Source: Chamaecyparis obtusa (lineage: Eukaryota > Streptophyta > Pinopsida > Cupressales > Cupressaceae). From it: 64,000 nucleotides of DNA. Both the position numbers and the translations under genes were made by a program. Positions 1 through 13,136 of the stretch are shown here, in pieces (the first letter of the stretch is position 1; every line of letters begins with the position of its first letter). The stretch lies in contig BSBK01006347.1 in NCBI GenBank assembly GCA_027943335.1, positions 248,001 through 312,000 of the forward strand. Reading direction: 5' to 3'. A model generated the notes under the pieces. It was not told the origin of the DNA, made no database searches, and worked only from the letters and a program-made list of their open reading frames with translations.

Positions 1-350
1 CATTGACTTTTGTAAATAGAATCACAGAGTTGTGTTCTTACTAGTATTAATGAATGAATTGTTACATTTATCATATTTTTAATTAAATTAATGAGAATCA
101 GTATTTCTAAGAATTGTAACATATGAATTTCTATGTTGTCAAAAAAAATAATGAAAAATTAACAAGAATTGTACCATATGAGCTGAATAATGCAAATGAA
201 AACCATTATTAATTGTGGAATTGAATCTTGAATCTTGATGACATTATCAACCACATTGGAATATGCTATTATGTATGATTGATGATGAGATACAAAAATT
301 GACAGTAGACTTTAGGAAAAAGTTTAATAAATACCCAGGACCTGCTACTT
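1..350. other. no gene seen; AT-rich flank
   Basis: AT-rich sequence downstream of the hAT-like relic. I see no open frame, no clear terminal inverted repeat and no tandem structure. It may include the lost 3' end of that transposon. Confidence 0.4.
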
Positions 351-3103
351 CTACAATGGTTCAACTTCAAACTGCCACATCATATCATTATTGAGATCGT
401 CAAATTCATCTTCATCAACTTCATAGCTTCCTTGGTTCTTTGATATGTTTTCTTCACTCTGCATACCTCTACTTAATTGATGTTCACCGCTAGCAGTACC
501 AGTACATGAGTCAATGACATCACTATCTCTGGCATTCTCAGTCCCACTTTGGTTTGAAATATTGCCCAACCCTCTTCTCTGACATTTATTCCTCCACAAT
601 TTCAGTGCCCTTTCATAAGGAAAAGTATTGACTTCATACCTAGATGTATAGACCCTCAAGCAATTTTCCAGATTCTTTTCTAGTTTGTTTCTTAGCTTTG
701 ACTTTAGGAATCCCAAAGCACTGAAAACTCTCTCATCCTCCACCAACCCCAATATCATGGTCAGACATAAATCAAAAAGCTTGAAATATTCTGATATTGA
801 ATCAATCAACATTTCACTCTCAGCTAGATTTTTCCAAAGCCTTGATACCGATCCATCTTCGTGAGGGTTATGCATAATATTATATTATTCCCTCATTGTT
901 ATTAAAAAATGACCTGATTACTCTCTCAAACAATTTTCATCTAAAATTACATTTAGATTTATTCCATTTAACTCTTTGGTTTTGTAGAAATGATCTATCA
1001 AATTTAGTAGCTTAGTTTTAAAATCTTTTGGACTGTTTAGACTCCAATATCAAGGAAACACAATAGCCATGGATTCAAGTAGTTTGACTGGAGGGAATCT
1101 TTCTCTAATCTATGTAGAAAGATCAAAGGCAATGTGCTTCATAGAAGCTATTACAAACTCAACAATCTTGGTAAAGTCTTCCCTTTTAATACTTGATACT
1201 CACCTCCTGGGGTTCTTTCCTGGTTCCTCAAACTCAATCCTGGCAAAGTAGTGCATGGGTATCTCAACTTTGCAAAATTCTACACATAACTCCCCGTTTG
1301 CACCAATTTTTAAAAAGTTATCAAGATTGTCCAAATCTGTGATTTTCAGCCAGCTAGAAAATTTTACATCATCAACACATAATCGATAGAGATTATTGAG
1401 CATCACGCATGTCAATTTATGTAGCACAACATATTCTGCAATATACATAGCTCTTTGCTAGGCCTTTTTCATTAAATTTCTCATTTCCTCAAGCATGGGG
1501 AGAAGACCTTCTAATGTTAAGAGTGTCTCTACATTACTTAACATTGCCAACAACGTAGGAAATTTTGGTTTCCCTACTTCATCATGACTTGAGTTCATTA
1601 GACCAAGCAACGATTGATATTATGAAAAAACTCGATGTGCTAGTCCATCCAAAGAGATCCATCTGGTATCATTATCCTTAAGAAGCTTGTTCCCGTTGAT
1701 TAGTCCTTCGGTGAAGTGTTGAAATTCCTTCAATTGTTTCAAACTTCAACAAAAGTATTGGTAGATCTCTTTGATTAGAACTTCAATTTTTTGTACTGGA
1801 GCATACTTGCTGACAACTCCAAAAGCTAGATTCATTATGTGGGCCATGTAGTGAATGGGAGTAACGTAGGGTGCACAAGAAGATTGTATCTTTGTGCAAA
1901 GACCACCCCTGTGGCCTTGCATTATTGAAGCTTCATCTGCTCCAACACACACCATCTTTTTGGAAATCGTCATATCATTTATACCTCCAAATTCAATTAG
2001 AGAACTCTTTACTAGTTCAAATACATTTTTCATTGTCACATTATCTTTCATTTTAGAAACAGTTAGTAGATGAGGTGGATGAACAAAATTGTGTATAGTA
2101 TAAACATGCATGCATACCCAGGAAGTATTGTCTACTGCTGTAACCTACTCTAAAGACAATGTAATAAAATTTGACTCTTTAATTTTTCCTTTAGATCCTC
2201 TTTTTCAACCTCGGCAAGACAAATTTCCCATTCCCATCCACTGTTGATTGACCAGTGACTATTAGGATACTTAAAAACTTTCAAAAAGATTAATAAAGCA
2301 CTCAATGATGGGTAGTCTATCATAGGACACCCTTTGCTCAAAATATTAAACACAAAACTTAACTGAACAACTTTTCCCATTAGTTCTACTTCCAATGCTT
2401 TTCCAAAACAAGCTTCAATAGAGCCTTTAACTTCACCAGGCTTCATCTTTATATTATGATGAAATTCATATAATTCTATATTCCTAACATGCTGAGATTC
2501 CTCCTTTATTTTCCATCTTATCACTAATTTTTGAACTCCATCTATGGTTTTCTTTTTGTAAACTTTACCCATATGCTTCTCTATGGTGTCAATTTTTAGT
2601 TGCAACCTCTTTTCCTTCTTATTTATCTAGCTACAAATATTACATCTACATTCTACCGGGGGCTCCCCTTCAATTGGATTGTCCACTGGTTCAATGAATG
2701 GGTACTTTGACACCCATTCTACTTGAAAATTCCTCGACAGATCCCATGTCCTATCATTCTTTGATTTGTATTTTCTTTTCTTCTTCCCTGCACCATCATC
2801 TTCTCTGACATTCTCAGTCTCATCCAAGTTGATTATATCATTATGGCTACTCTAGGTATTTAACTGAAAATCTTCTTCAAGTTCATCATGATCTGAGAGA
2901 TCAAGTTAGCTGACTTCTTCAATATGTCATGTAGGTTTAGGTTGTGAATCTTGAAAATCTTCTTGTGATGAAGTAGCTTCCCAATTTTGGCTAGAAACAT
3001 TTCCAACACCATGACCAAAGTACGATGATAAGGTTCTACATTTTTCTAGTCTCTCTTGGCTTTCCCCATATGCTAGAGCCTTACCCTTATTCTTGTTCAA
3101 CAT
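351..3103 (-). pseudogene. broken hAT-like transposase gene (ZNF862/KIAA1586-like type)
   Basis: Relic of a hAT-superfamily transposase, a DNA-transposon enzyme acting in the nucleus. Read on the minus strand from an ATG at 3103, the N-terminal part includes a WDLSRNFQVEW stretch and a CRCNIC zinc-ligand motif near 2640, as in the zinc-finger heads of ZNF862-like proteins. The middle (about 2111-1746) has CVGADEASIMQGHRGGLCTK and MAHIMNLA, and 1690-1640 has DTRWISLDGLAH; these are family-typical core blocks. The C-terminal part (875-351) has VEDERVFSALGFLKSKLRN, the dimerisation-region signature. Coding capacity is lost: in-frame TGA, TAA and TAG occur at about 2927, 2906 and 2855, and several frame changes separate the blocks 2605-2150, 2111-1746, 1448-1200 and 875-351. 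Some gaps could be introns. The family is clear; exact boundaries and terminal repeats are not. Confidence 0.8.
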
Positions 3104-3899
3104 CTTGATTCTTCAATGAAATAAAGGCTACCAGCCTACTAGTGAATTTTTTTTTTTTACTTGTTGAAGAAGTTACAAATGACAATAGAACTATAATATA
3201 CAATGTTTACATAGTCATAGAATAATAATCACTTACCTTTGCCTCAAATTCAATTACAATTGTGACTTGCCAAAGCAGTCAAGACTTAATAGTTTGAACT
3301 TCGCTATCGATCAAATTGAACCGATCCAAATTGTGTACAATAACACTGATCTATGAATGTATTTATACTAATCTTTTTTAGCGAATTGGATGGGAGGTAT
3401 TAGGTCTCCAAATATTTGGTGAAGCCCACATAATTATAACACATCTTGTGTTATTTTATAGGTAATTATGGGTCATCCAATACCTTGGCAGGCTTAATAA
3501 AGTTGGCAAAAATCCATCAGTTTGAGACACGCGTCCGTAAAATGGTTGGTGAATTTGGGGCCACCTAAAAATATATATATATAACTATTGGCAAATATAG
3601 GCCGTCCATTTGGGGCCGCTTTGAAATTATAGGTGAATGTTTAAAATATATTGTGCCCAAAAATTATATGCCATTAGCGATAATATGAAAGAAATGGACA
3701 AAATTAAATAAACTGATGGGCAATGGACCCGGGCATTGGACCCAATTTTAATAAATGTGGGGTGATGGGGTCAATCCCATATGGGAAATATATTCACCAA
3801 ATCATAGGTTTCTGACAAGTGACATTTGCCAAATGGTGAATAATCACCACTAAAGTTTTCACTGCACTAAAGAAGATACTAAAGGATACATGTCTGACA
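3104..3899. other. intergenic, unassigned
   Basis: No convincing coding. Contains poly-T at about 3149, then GC-poor sequence with short words such as a tata run near 3572. It probably holds the 5' end of the hAT-like element and the truncated left part of element A; I cannot place the junction. Confidence 0.3.
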
Positions 3900-4809
3900 T
3901 AACATGAGTTCAACATTGTAAAATAGACTGCAACAACAATAAGAGATATTGGACATAAATAAGTGTTGACAATTCCACCTTTGGAATTTGAAGAAATCCC
4001 TATTGAAGATATTAAAAATATTGATGTGGATATCAGTGAGCCTACTGAGTTGAGTATGTCATTGGACAAGCTGACAGTTATAAGAAAATCTACTAGATCC
4101 ACCTCCACTACACCAACTAAGAGAGTTAAAGAAATGGCTAGTAGACCAAGTAAAAGGAAAAATACTATCTTTTCTCTAGTAGAAAGGATAAGGACACAAG
4201 AAGTATCACCACCTAAAAAGAAAATGAGAGGAAAAATTTCAGTTGAATCACAAGTTGAAGAAGAGGTAGGAAGTAGTAAAAAGAAACAATGGAAGCCCAA
4301 AATGGAAGCAGTATTATCACTTGTATAATAACTTTGAAAAGTTGTATCTTGAAAATGTAGTTGTTAGGCATATGATTCTTGTTGACAAGAAATTTGAGAA
4401 CATCAGATATAAGATACCTAATGATCTCTATGATAAATTGGTCAACAGAAAGAAGAGAGCAATATAAGAGGACAAAGGAATTAGAGAAAGATTTGTGAGG
4501 AATTTGTGTGTAATAAAAGATGAAGATCATTTCAAAGAAATTATGAAGAGCCTCAGTACCCATATAAGAAGAAACAAAAGGATAGTTCTAACCATGGGAG
4601 GCAATTATGAGGAAGTAAATAAATAAACTAAAGAAGCAGTTGTGAAGGTAATGACCTCTGGACTAGGAGAAGCAATGAGTGAATTAGAACAAGACATTCA
4701 AACAACATAAGTAGATTCACAAATAAAAGAAGCACCAGTTCCACCACCCACAATTCATATTAATGAAGAATAAATTCATGTAGAAGGCACAAACATTACC
4801 ATTGATAGA
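3900..4809 (+). pseudogene. element A coiled-coil ORF, part before the LINE insertion
   Basis: Unrecognised Lys/Glu-rich protein remnant of a polymerase-less LTR element. Readable from about 3900 through a Ser/Thr/Lys-rich segment (RKSTRSTSTTPTKR near 4082, SPPKKKMRGK near 4207) into a charged helical segment (FENIRYKIPNDLYDKLV, about 4390-4445). The order matches the ORF at 43705-47346 on the other strand: a basic RSTT.../PPKKK stretch followed by a P-x-x-L-D-x-K helix. There are nonsense codons at 3924 and 3960, one frame change near 4322, then four TAA codons, all in positions where CAA would keep the helix. The frame runs into the LINE at NITIDR and resumes with NITIDRE at 13362, so the two halves were one gene. 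Function unknown; related to the ORFs of elements C and D. Confidence 0.6.
4791..4809. repeat. left target-site duplication of the LINE
   Basis: aaacattaccattgatagaa here recurs at 13361 as aaacattaccattgacagag, with one mismatch within the first 19 bases. The length is typical of L1-type target-primed reverse transcription and it brackets the whole LINE. Confidence 0.8.
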
Positions 4810-4830
4810 AAATTAATTTAGCACATTGGG

Positions 4831-6639
4831 ATGGAGAGTAGAAGAGGAAAGTTGGAGGGAGTGAATTCAAAATCCTGTTCAGGTGGGAAACCTACAAATG
4901 GAGGTTCCCGTCTGCCAACAGTGGCAGGAGAGAAGAAGAAGGTGGGGGGAGTGATAGATGATGGATCCACCAAGGATTTAGAAGGGGACAAGGACCCAGA
5001 TGATGAACATTCTCGAGGTGGTGGAAGAGATTCAGTGGTAGATGTCGGTAAGTTTCCCTATGCTGGGAGTTCTGGTAATAATTCTTTTGAAATCCCAAAA
5101 AAGGGTAGCTGGTTGTCTTTATTCAGGGTTAAACCAATAGGAAAATCTTTGTTTCCTTGTATTAACAATACATCACTACTGGAAAAGGGGGTTTTCAGTA
5201 TTTCCCTTCTTAATCATCTTGTAGACCATACCGTGTCTTCAATGGTGCATACCTTAATAGGAAATTTTACGGGGACAAGACCTAATATTGATGTGGTTAG
5301 GGTCCTTTCTATGAGAAAATGGAAGCTTAAGGGTCAAGTCGACATAGAAGCTCTACCTAAGGGCTTCTTTTCCTTTGTCTTCTCAAACTCTGAATATCTT
5401 TTAAGAATTCTTTGTGGGGGACCTTGGATGTTCAGAAAATCATCTTTGGCTCTCCAAAAATGGGGAATAAACTTAGATTACAATATGAAAATGTTTGAAA
5501 CTGCCCTGGTCTAGGTTTGTTTTCAAGGCCTCCCCCTGGAATATTGGCATGAGGACATCTTTCCAGGCTTAGCATGTGCCTTTGGAGAACTTTTATCCAT
5601 AGACCTGATGACTGCATCTAGGTCTAGGCTTATTTATGCGAGAATTTGTGTCAATATTAGTCATGAGGTAGACTTACCAGAGGTAAAAATCATTAATTCT
5701 AAGTTGGGTAAGTATATTAAGACCGTGGACTATGATTCAGTTCCTTTTTCTTGTTTTACTTACAAAAAAGCAGGTCACTGGGTGAAACAATGTCCTATGA
5801 GACCTCATAAGGAAAAAGGCAACCAAGCTAAAAAGAATGAGATAAGAAAGGTGTGGAAAGAAAAGAAAGGAACCACTGACAACACCCTCAAACCATCTGG
5901 TTATCCTATCATGGAAGAAAAGGAGATTTAAAAATCACAAGGAGGAAAGAATCTAGAACATAAGAAAAACAAAGGAGAAGAAATGGGTACTAAAGTTGAT
6001 ATAGAGCCTATGCTAACTTCAGATATTCTGCAAGAGCCAAAAAATGAAGTGGAGATTGTCCAGTTGGGATCTTCAAGTCCTGTAATAGACCCTCTAAGTA
6101 TCGAAGATGAAAAATAATTTAAGAGCCTAGAAGAGCTTAAATATGGCATTCCCTTAGACCCTAGAGGGTATCAAAAGATAAGTCCCTTCAAGAATGCAAG
6201 AGAGACCAACCCAAGGAAAATTAACTCCTTACCATCCCCTATCTCTAGAGGAGATATATGTTGTACTCCTAGAAAAGGTGGAAAGAGCTGGTCTGAAGCT
6301 AGTGAGGAAGAGAGTCAAAATGATAGTCTAGAAAAAGAGAAACTTCTAGAGGCTCACCAAAATGTGCCTTGGACTGAGGTCATTGATAAAAATAAGCTTA
6401 AAAATAATTTGAGAAAAGGAAAGGAGAGTCAAGGCTCTGTTGGCTCTGGTAAGAAACAAGACAACACACCTTTGGGAGGAGTTCAGACTAAAGGACAACA
6501 AAAAGATAATGTTGGAGCATCAAATTGAAAAAAGAAAGGTAGACCTTCTCACAAATGTACGAGGGAGATAGAGGAAAAGAAGAATATAGCAGATGGAAAG
6601 AAAGAAACCATCCTTGAGATTTTTTCACCAACCTTATAA
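4831..6639 (+). pseudogene. LINE ORF1, DUF4283-like nucleic-acid-binding protein
   Basis: ORF1 of plant L1 elements makes an RNA-binding chaperone that packages the element RNA. The first 70 residues are Gly/Lys/Asp rich. A DUF4283-like domain follows (about residues 90-250: MRKWKLKGQVDIEALPKGFF, then GGPWMF, ALQKWGINLD). A linker with GLPLEYWHEDIF and SRLIYARICV comes next, then a zinc-knuckle-like CFTYKKAGHWVKQC in which the second Cys is Tyr. The tail is Lys/Glu rich. All 602 codons lie in one frame from ATG 4831. In-frame stops are TAG 5512 (Trp expected), TAA 5929, TAA 6115 and TGA 6526. The final TAA at 6637 is immediately followed by the ORF2 ATG in the same frame. Confidence 0.8.
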
Positions 6640-9600
6640 ATGAAGATTTTATCTTGGAATATTAGAGGACTGAATAGTCCCCACAAGCAGGATGTTTTGA
6701 GAAACCTGGTGAGAGATAGAAAACCTGACATTTTTCTTATCCAAGAAACTAAAATGACTAGAGAAAAAGTAGAAAAAATTCATCCCTTCAAGGATGGAAG
6801 TTGTATAAGAAGTGATTTTGAAGGTGCCTCTGGAGGAGTGGTTATTTTCTAGAATAACCACTCTATTAATTGTACTCTTTTTTCTCTTAGAGAAAAATAT
6901 TATTTTAGTTAAGGTTACACACCTAAAAGATGATTTCAATTGGAACCCGATGAAAATTTATGCTTCTAATACCATAAATGGAAGATCCAAGTTTTGGAGA
7001 AGATTGAAAGAAATAAAAAGTAACTTTTAGGCTGAAAGTTGGATGGTGATGGGAGATTTTAATACTCCTCTCAATAATGAGGACAAAAAGGGTGGCATCC
7101 CTTCTCAAATAGAGAGTAGAATAGACCTTATGGACTATATCAATGATCAAGATTTCTTGGATATGGAGTTGGAAGGAATATCTTACACCTGGTCCAATAG
7201 AAGAACATGTACAGAGCTTATCCAAGGCAAGTTAGATAGATCACTCTTATCTCATGACTGGCTATCTAAATATTCTTGCTCTTTATCCTCTTCTATGAGA
7301 ATTGGTTCATACCATTTTCCCATAGTCTTAAATGCTAATCTCATTGATGGAAAAAAGAATATCTCATTTTGATTTGAAAAAATGTGGATGGCACATCCTA
7401 AATTGAAAGAAAGTATAGCCAACTGGTGGGATTATGATCAGGATGGTGGAGCTATGTATAGAATTGCCAAAAAATTGAATAATATCAAAAGGAATATTAA
7501 AATATGGAACAAGGAATTTTTTGGGGACATATTCCTGTCAAAAAGTAGAAAACATAATGAAATAAAGGAAATTCAAGACAAAATTCAGAAGGAAGGGCTC
7601 TCAGAGGATTCTAAAAATTTTGAAAATATTTTGGTGGTAGAATTTCATAATATCATATCAAAAGAAGAATCTTTTTGGAGACAGAGATCAAGAGCTCTTT
7701 GGCTTAGAGCTAGGGATAAAAACACCAGGTTTTTTCATATGACTACTATGAAGCACAAAGCGATCAATAGAATATTATCTCTAATGGTAAATCTTTGAGT
7801 AAGGAGGAAGATATCCGAAAAGAAATGCTCACCTTTTTTCTTCCCTTCTTTCTAAAGATAAGAATCTTGATTAGCTCAATCAAGTTGAATTATTGTCTGC
7901 TATCCCTCAGCTGATTGATGTTAGAATTAATAGGCTCTTGAAGGCCATTCCTTTGGAGGATATTAAGGATGTTGTTTTTTCCTTTGAAGGATAAAAATTT
8001 CCTGGTCCTGACGGGTTCCCTCTCTTCTTCTTCCAATAGTTCTAGGATATTACTAGTAAAGATGTGTAGGATGGTGTTAAAGAATTCTTTGGTACCAAAA
8101 CCCTTCTCAGAGAACTGAATGTGAAGTTCTTGGTTTTGATCCCCAAAAATCCTAGTGCTAATTTGGTTGAGGCTTTTAGACCGATTAGTCTCTGCAATTC
8201 TATGTACAAAATCATTTTTAAAGTCCTCACTTCTAGACAGCTCTTTATTCTTCCTTTGATCATTTCCCCTTAGTAGAATGGTTTCATCCCTGGTAGGAAA
8301 ATCTTGGATTCAATCATTGTGGCTCATGAAAATATTCACTCACTGGAAGCAATGAAAAAAAAAGGTTTCTTGATGAAATTAGATCTATCAAAATCTTATG
8401 ATAGGGTAGCTTGGAAATTTCTTCAGAAAGTTCTCAGTTCCTTTGGTTTTGATAGTGGAGTAATTAAACTTATCAACCAATTTGTCTCCACTGTTTCTTG
8501 CTCTATTATTGTGAATGGTGGTTCTTCTCAGTTCTTTAAACCCTCCAGAGGCCTTAGACAAGGTGATCATATATCTACGATTCTATTTGCCATTCTTATT
8601 GAATGCTTGGGAAAATTCCTAAATAAATTGGTCAGAGAGGGTAAAATATCCGGTCTTCAGCCTTCTTCTGTCAAATCTTTTTTCTCTCATGAGCACTTTT
8701 TTGATGATACACTTATTATAGGAGAAGCTAAAATGAAAGAAGAGAGAAACTTGAAGAAAACTCTTGTCACTTATACTACTACCTTTGGCCAACTCATCAA
8801 TTGGAATAAGAGGTTTAGTTTCTTTTTCAATACTCCTTAAGAGAGAGAGATGAATATATCTAAAATCCTTGGTTGCAATATAGGGAGCCTTCCCTCTTCC
8901 TACTTGGGCCTTCCTTTATGCTTTAATCCCTTGGAAAGCTTTTGGAACTTGATCATTAATAGATTCAACCATAAGTTAGCTAGTTGGAAAGGAACACTCT
9001 TGAGTAATTCAGGTAAAATCCAACTACTTAAATCCACTCTCCAAAATCTTCCTATTTATGCATTGAGTCTGTTTAAGATTCCTCATAAATTTTCCATTTT
9101 AATCGACCAAATCCAAAAAAATTTCCTTTGGTCTGGAGTGGAGGATAAGAAAAGAATAATTTTGATTTCTTGGGACAAGGTTTGCAAACCAAAAAATAGA
9201 GGGGGTCTTGGTTAGCAAATTGGTTAACAAATATCTTTTATCAAAACAATTATGGAGAGCCTATGATGATAGAAAATAATGGAATGACATATTGAGAAAT
9301 AAGTATTTATTCAATTCTAGCACCTTTGAGGACTACATTGTTAATGGAGAAAATTTGAATGGCTCCTACATTTGGAATAGTATAGGTTATGCTAAAGATA
9401 TTATTCTAGAAGGAAAGAGATGGAAGCTGAGGAATGGTCAGAAAATAGACTTTTGGGATGATATGTGGATCCAAGAAGAGCCTCTCTCAAATAATCAAGA
9501 CTGGAAACAAGCCATTGATCAAGCTAAAGAAACTATTGGGACAAAAGTTAAAGACTACTAGTAGGGAAATAAATGGAAGAACATTGATTCAATAGATAGA

Positions 9601-10827
9601 ATATTTGTCCATCTTATGTAGGAATTAAATACCTAGTTCATCATGGATAATTCCTAGGACAAGGTGATATGGGCCCCTACTGCTAATGGAGATTACATGG
9701 TGGCTTCTTCCTGTGCTATGCCTTTCTCTAAGGGAGATAAACCTCTATGCTCGAGGGTTTGGTATAAGTATCTTACACCTAAAATTAATTTCTTCTTTTA
9801 GATCCTTGTTCAAAATAAACCTAGAACTCTTGATAATTTTTCTAAAAGGGGTATTTTCCTAGTTAATAGATGTTTTCTTTGTATGGAGGACTCTGAATCA
9901 TGTGATCATCTAATGTTACACTGCTCCTATACCTGTAGGGTTTGGGATTTCATCTTTTTAAAATGGGATCTTTGTTGGTTTTTCCCTTGGTCTTGGCAGG
10001 ATTTTATTATTCAATGGAGCTGTCCATTTTCAAGTGATCTTGCCAAAGATTTTTGGAATCTTATTCCCCCTCATTTTTTCTTGTGCATATGGAAGGAAAG
10101 GAACAACATAATCTTCAGGGAGAAATTTTCTAATCCGAATGTTGTTGCTAATCTCATTTGCAAAGGGCTGGAGGAAAACTACATCAGTTCCATTAGTAGT
10201 AATAATCAGAAGATGAAGGCACAAATATCAAAAGAGGACCTCAGGAAATGGAATATCCCCCACTCTAAATCTTAATATCCTAATCCAAGAGATAATGCTA
10301 CCTGGATGGTTCCTCCTTATGGCTGGATTAAAGCCAACTTTGACGGGGCTTCAAAGGGAAATTTGGGTGCTTCAGGAGGAGGTGGTATTCTGAGAGACTA
10401 GAATGGTAACTGTGTTGAAGAAATTGCAGCTCCTTTGGGAATATAGTCGAATCATAGAGCTGAGGTGATGGTAGCCTTAAATATTATGATGATAGTAGAA
10501 GAAATTGGGTGCAAAAAAGTCTGGCTGGAGGGAGATTCTTTAAACATTTTGAGTAATATTCAAGGCACTAGCATCTCTTCCTGGACTGTAGAACACATCA
10601 TTGAGAAAATAAAAAATATATCCATTAATCTTGACTCTTTTCATGTTACCCATAACTACCATGAAACTAACCAGGTTGCAGATGGGTTAGCCAATTTTGG
10701 AGTCAAAAGTGACATTATTCATAAATGGTATGGTGCTACTAAATTCAGTGATAAGATTAACTCATGTATCGATTATGGTAGAGTTAACCAAAAGGAAGGA
10801 AATATTTTTAATGATGTTACGATATGA
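6640..10827 (+). pseudogene. LINE ORF2: endonuclease, reverse transcriptase, RNase H
   Basis: Replication protein of a plant L1-type LINE. Start ATG 6640 with MKILSWNIRGLNSPHKQDVL, the apurinic-type endonuclease N-terminus. IQETKM follows, then MGDFN near 7050 and GSYHFPIVL near 7304, where the family has SDH: the catalytic Asp is Tyr. The RT region starts with FPGPDGFPLFF (8001), PISLCN (8180), KLDLSKSYDRVAW (8377), GLRQGDHIS (8551) and the active site FFDDTLIIGEA (8698; FADD expected). CFLCMEDSESCDHLMLHC (9868) is the zinc-binding RVT region. The RNase H has NFDGAS (10339), HRAEV, EGDSLN and NQVADGLAN, so all four acidic residues survive. The reading frame shifts near 6890, between 7800 and 8300, and near 9220, with additional TAG/TAA/TGA codons. 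Clearly dead; family assignment is secure. Confidence 0.9.
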
Positions 10828-10858
10828 TGTTAGTCTGAACTCGAGCAAGCCGAAGGTG

Positions 10859-13136
10859 ATGTGGCATGTGGAGAAGGACATGCTTAATTTAATGGTTACA
10901 CATAAAAATTTATTTCCTAACTGGATGGATTTGAAAGCTAAGTGCCAAGTTGTGATTAATTCTTGTCACATTTTTCTGAACTCACACACTTCTTGGGTAA
11001 ATAAACAAGAGCTCTACTACAAAATTCATAACTTGAAGATTTTTGGCATTAGCAGGAGCGATTGGAGAAACCAAAACCAGGATAACAAGTTAAGTAAAAA
11101 TTCTAGGAATTGTCTCAAAGAGAAGCATAAAAATATGGAAGGGGAGCTCAAGAGAGAGGAACTTGTAGAATGCAAATGGAGGCATGAGAAAGAAGTCTGG
11201 AGGAAGCTCAAAAAGGGTAATGTGCACCATTATTTGAGTCAACTACATGGGAATGACAAGGATATCTCCAGAGATTTTGTGGCAGGGTGGGGTAAAGGCC
11301 AGGTTAACCTGGCGGGTAAGTATTTTACTATGTCACTAGATCTCTTAGCGGAAATCACCGGTCTTTCGCTTGAGGGTATCCATTATTCCAAGGAGAAGAA
11401 ATTGGGAAATAAGGCTTATAAAGACTTTCGAGAAACTGATGAAGAATGAACCCTTTTGGTTAAAGGTGAGTATGATTATGTCAATTTGGACAATATCGTG
11501 GCTATTTGGGGTTCGGTTATTAGGGTCATTATGGAGTATTTTACACTAGAGGGTAGATATTCAAGAGTCTACAACTACCACTTTGTGCTAGTTAACCATT
11601 TTAGACATGAAACTAGGGTTTCTTTCCCCTTTTTCCTATTTAGTGCCCATAGCCATAGCATCATAGACCATAGAGCTAGGGATACTCCTATCCTTTATGA
11701 GGGATTAATCTTACTCATCGTTGAATACACTAGCAATCATGTTCCTGGCCCAATTCCTACCCAAATCACTTGTAAAAGGAAAAAGAAGCATGTTGTGTTT
11801 GGTTCTAGGAAGAAAATTTCCAATAATAAGAAAGCCCCTAAGTCCTCAACCCATGAGTTGATCCCCTCTGCTTTACCTGAATGCTCTAAGTCTAAGGCTG
11901 GGCAGGTGGATGAGGTGAATTCCTTGAGGAATGATGACAATGTAAAAGAGGAAGACCACATCAGTGAGAGCTCTGGGAAGGGAAAAATGATCTTCTCTAA
12001 CTCTACAATGGATAAGTATGATGTGGGCACCCATGGTACTGATGCTATCCAAGACAAGGATAAAGTGAATCTTGAGGAGGTGTCAAAAAACATTATTGAC
12101 ATTATGGATGTCTACTTGGCACTGATCAAGGGAATGATATTCTGGAAGGTAACAATAATGCCAATGAAAAGATGGACTCTGCTGACCAAAGTGATAAATT
12201 TTTTTTGGATAATCAGGGTTGTGCTAAAGGGAGTAATAAAGAAAATGAAAATGAGGAGATTCAAGAGGTGTAGGACACTGAGGAATATAATGAAGATAGT
12301 AAGGAGAGTCCAAACAACTTTACAGAGGAAGCTACCAACAATGAGGAGTCAAGGAATATGGATCAGGAAACTTAGATCAAGGATGATAATATGGAGTCTA
12401 AAAAAGATATTGTCAATGATGAAGAGGAAAGTGAGGAGAAATTTCCCCCCCTGAAATCCCAAGGAACAATCCTAATGATTTTTCAAAGAATACCCAAGGT
12501 CAAAAAAGTCTCAAGGAGGAACTGTGGGATAGGGACTTTAAAGTGAAGAGGATCATGAGTATGACTATGCTTCAGATGGCTAGGAATAATGTAATGTATG
12601 GTTATAACTTTGACAAATGAGTCCATAATGACATCCAAGACTTGCAGAATAGATGCAAAAATCTAGAAGCTAGGAATGATCTGCTAGAGGAAGTCATTGA
12701 TAAGATGAGGAACAATGCCGATATGTATAAAAAAGGTAATGATGTTTTTGGAGAGGTTTCTACTAATAGTACTATGCTGGAAGAAAAAATTAACAAGGTT
12801 ATGGAATCAGTGATAAGCCCGATCAATGATAAAATTAAGAACAATGAAACTATGCTAAAGAACATGATTACCCTATATAATATAGATATGAAAAATACCG
12901 TGGACAATCTCAAATCTCTTTGTGAGATGTTGGAAGGAAATCAAACTAGTAACAAAAAAGAAAAAGAACAAGGGAATGAGGATATCCTATAGCTAGGTCA
13001 AGGTACCAGAACCAGATCCAACACCAAAAAGATGACTAAGGCTTATGAAAAAAACATTACCAATCTGAAGGACTCTATCAGAAACATGCATAGTCAGATG
13101 GAGGAGTCTGAGAACCTCCTTAAAATGATGAAGTAA
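10859..13136 (+). pseudogene. LINE ORF3: transposon-protein-like domain plus acidic and coiled-coil tail
   Basis: Third ORF downstream of RNase H, inside the LINE target duplications; not a standard part of plant L1 elements as I know them. From ATG 10859: a helical region (to about residue 130), then GKYFTMSLDLLAEITGLSLE (11311) and VYNYHFVLVNHFRHE (11570), which resemble the 'putative plant transposon protein' type of domain and the heads of the ORFs of elements C and D in layout. Next comes a Ser/Lys segment (11760-12060), a very acidic Asn/Glu-rich stretch and a coiled coil (12620-13130). The frame is open from 10859 to 12454 apart from TGA 11447 (TGG or CGA likely), with a frame change near 12115; the acidic and coiled-coil parts read in another frame with a few TAG/TGA codons, ending at TAA 13134. 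Role unknown; similarity is by eye. Confidence 0.55.

Noticed and set aside
3794..4563. Hydrophobic minus-strand frames resembling membrane proteins
   Set aside because: They are the reverse of the Lys/Glu-rich element A ORF; AAA/GAA codons read backwards give Phe, Leu and Ser.
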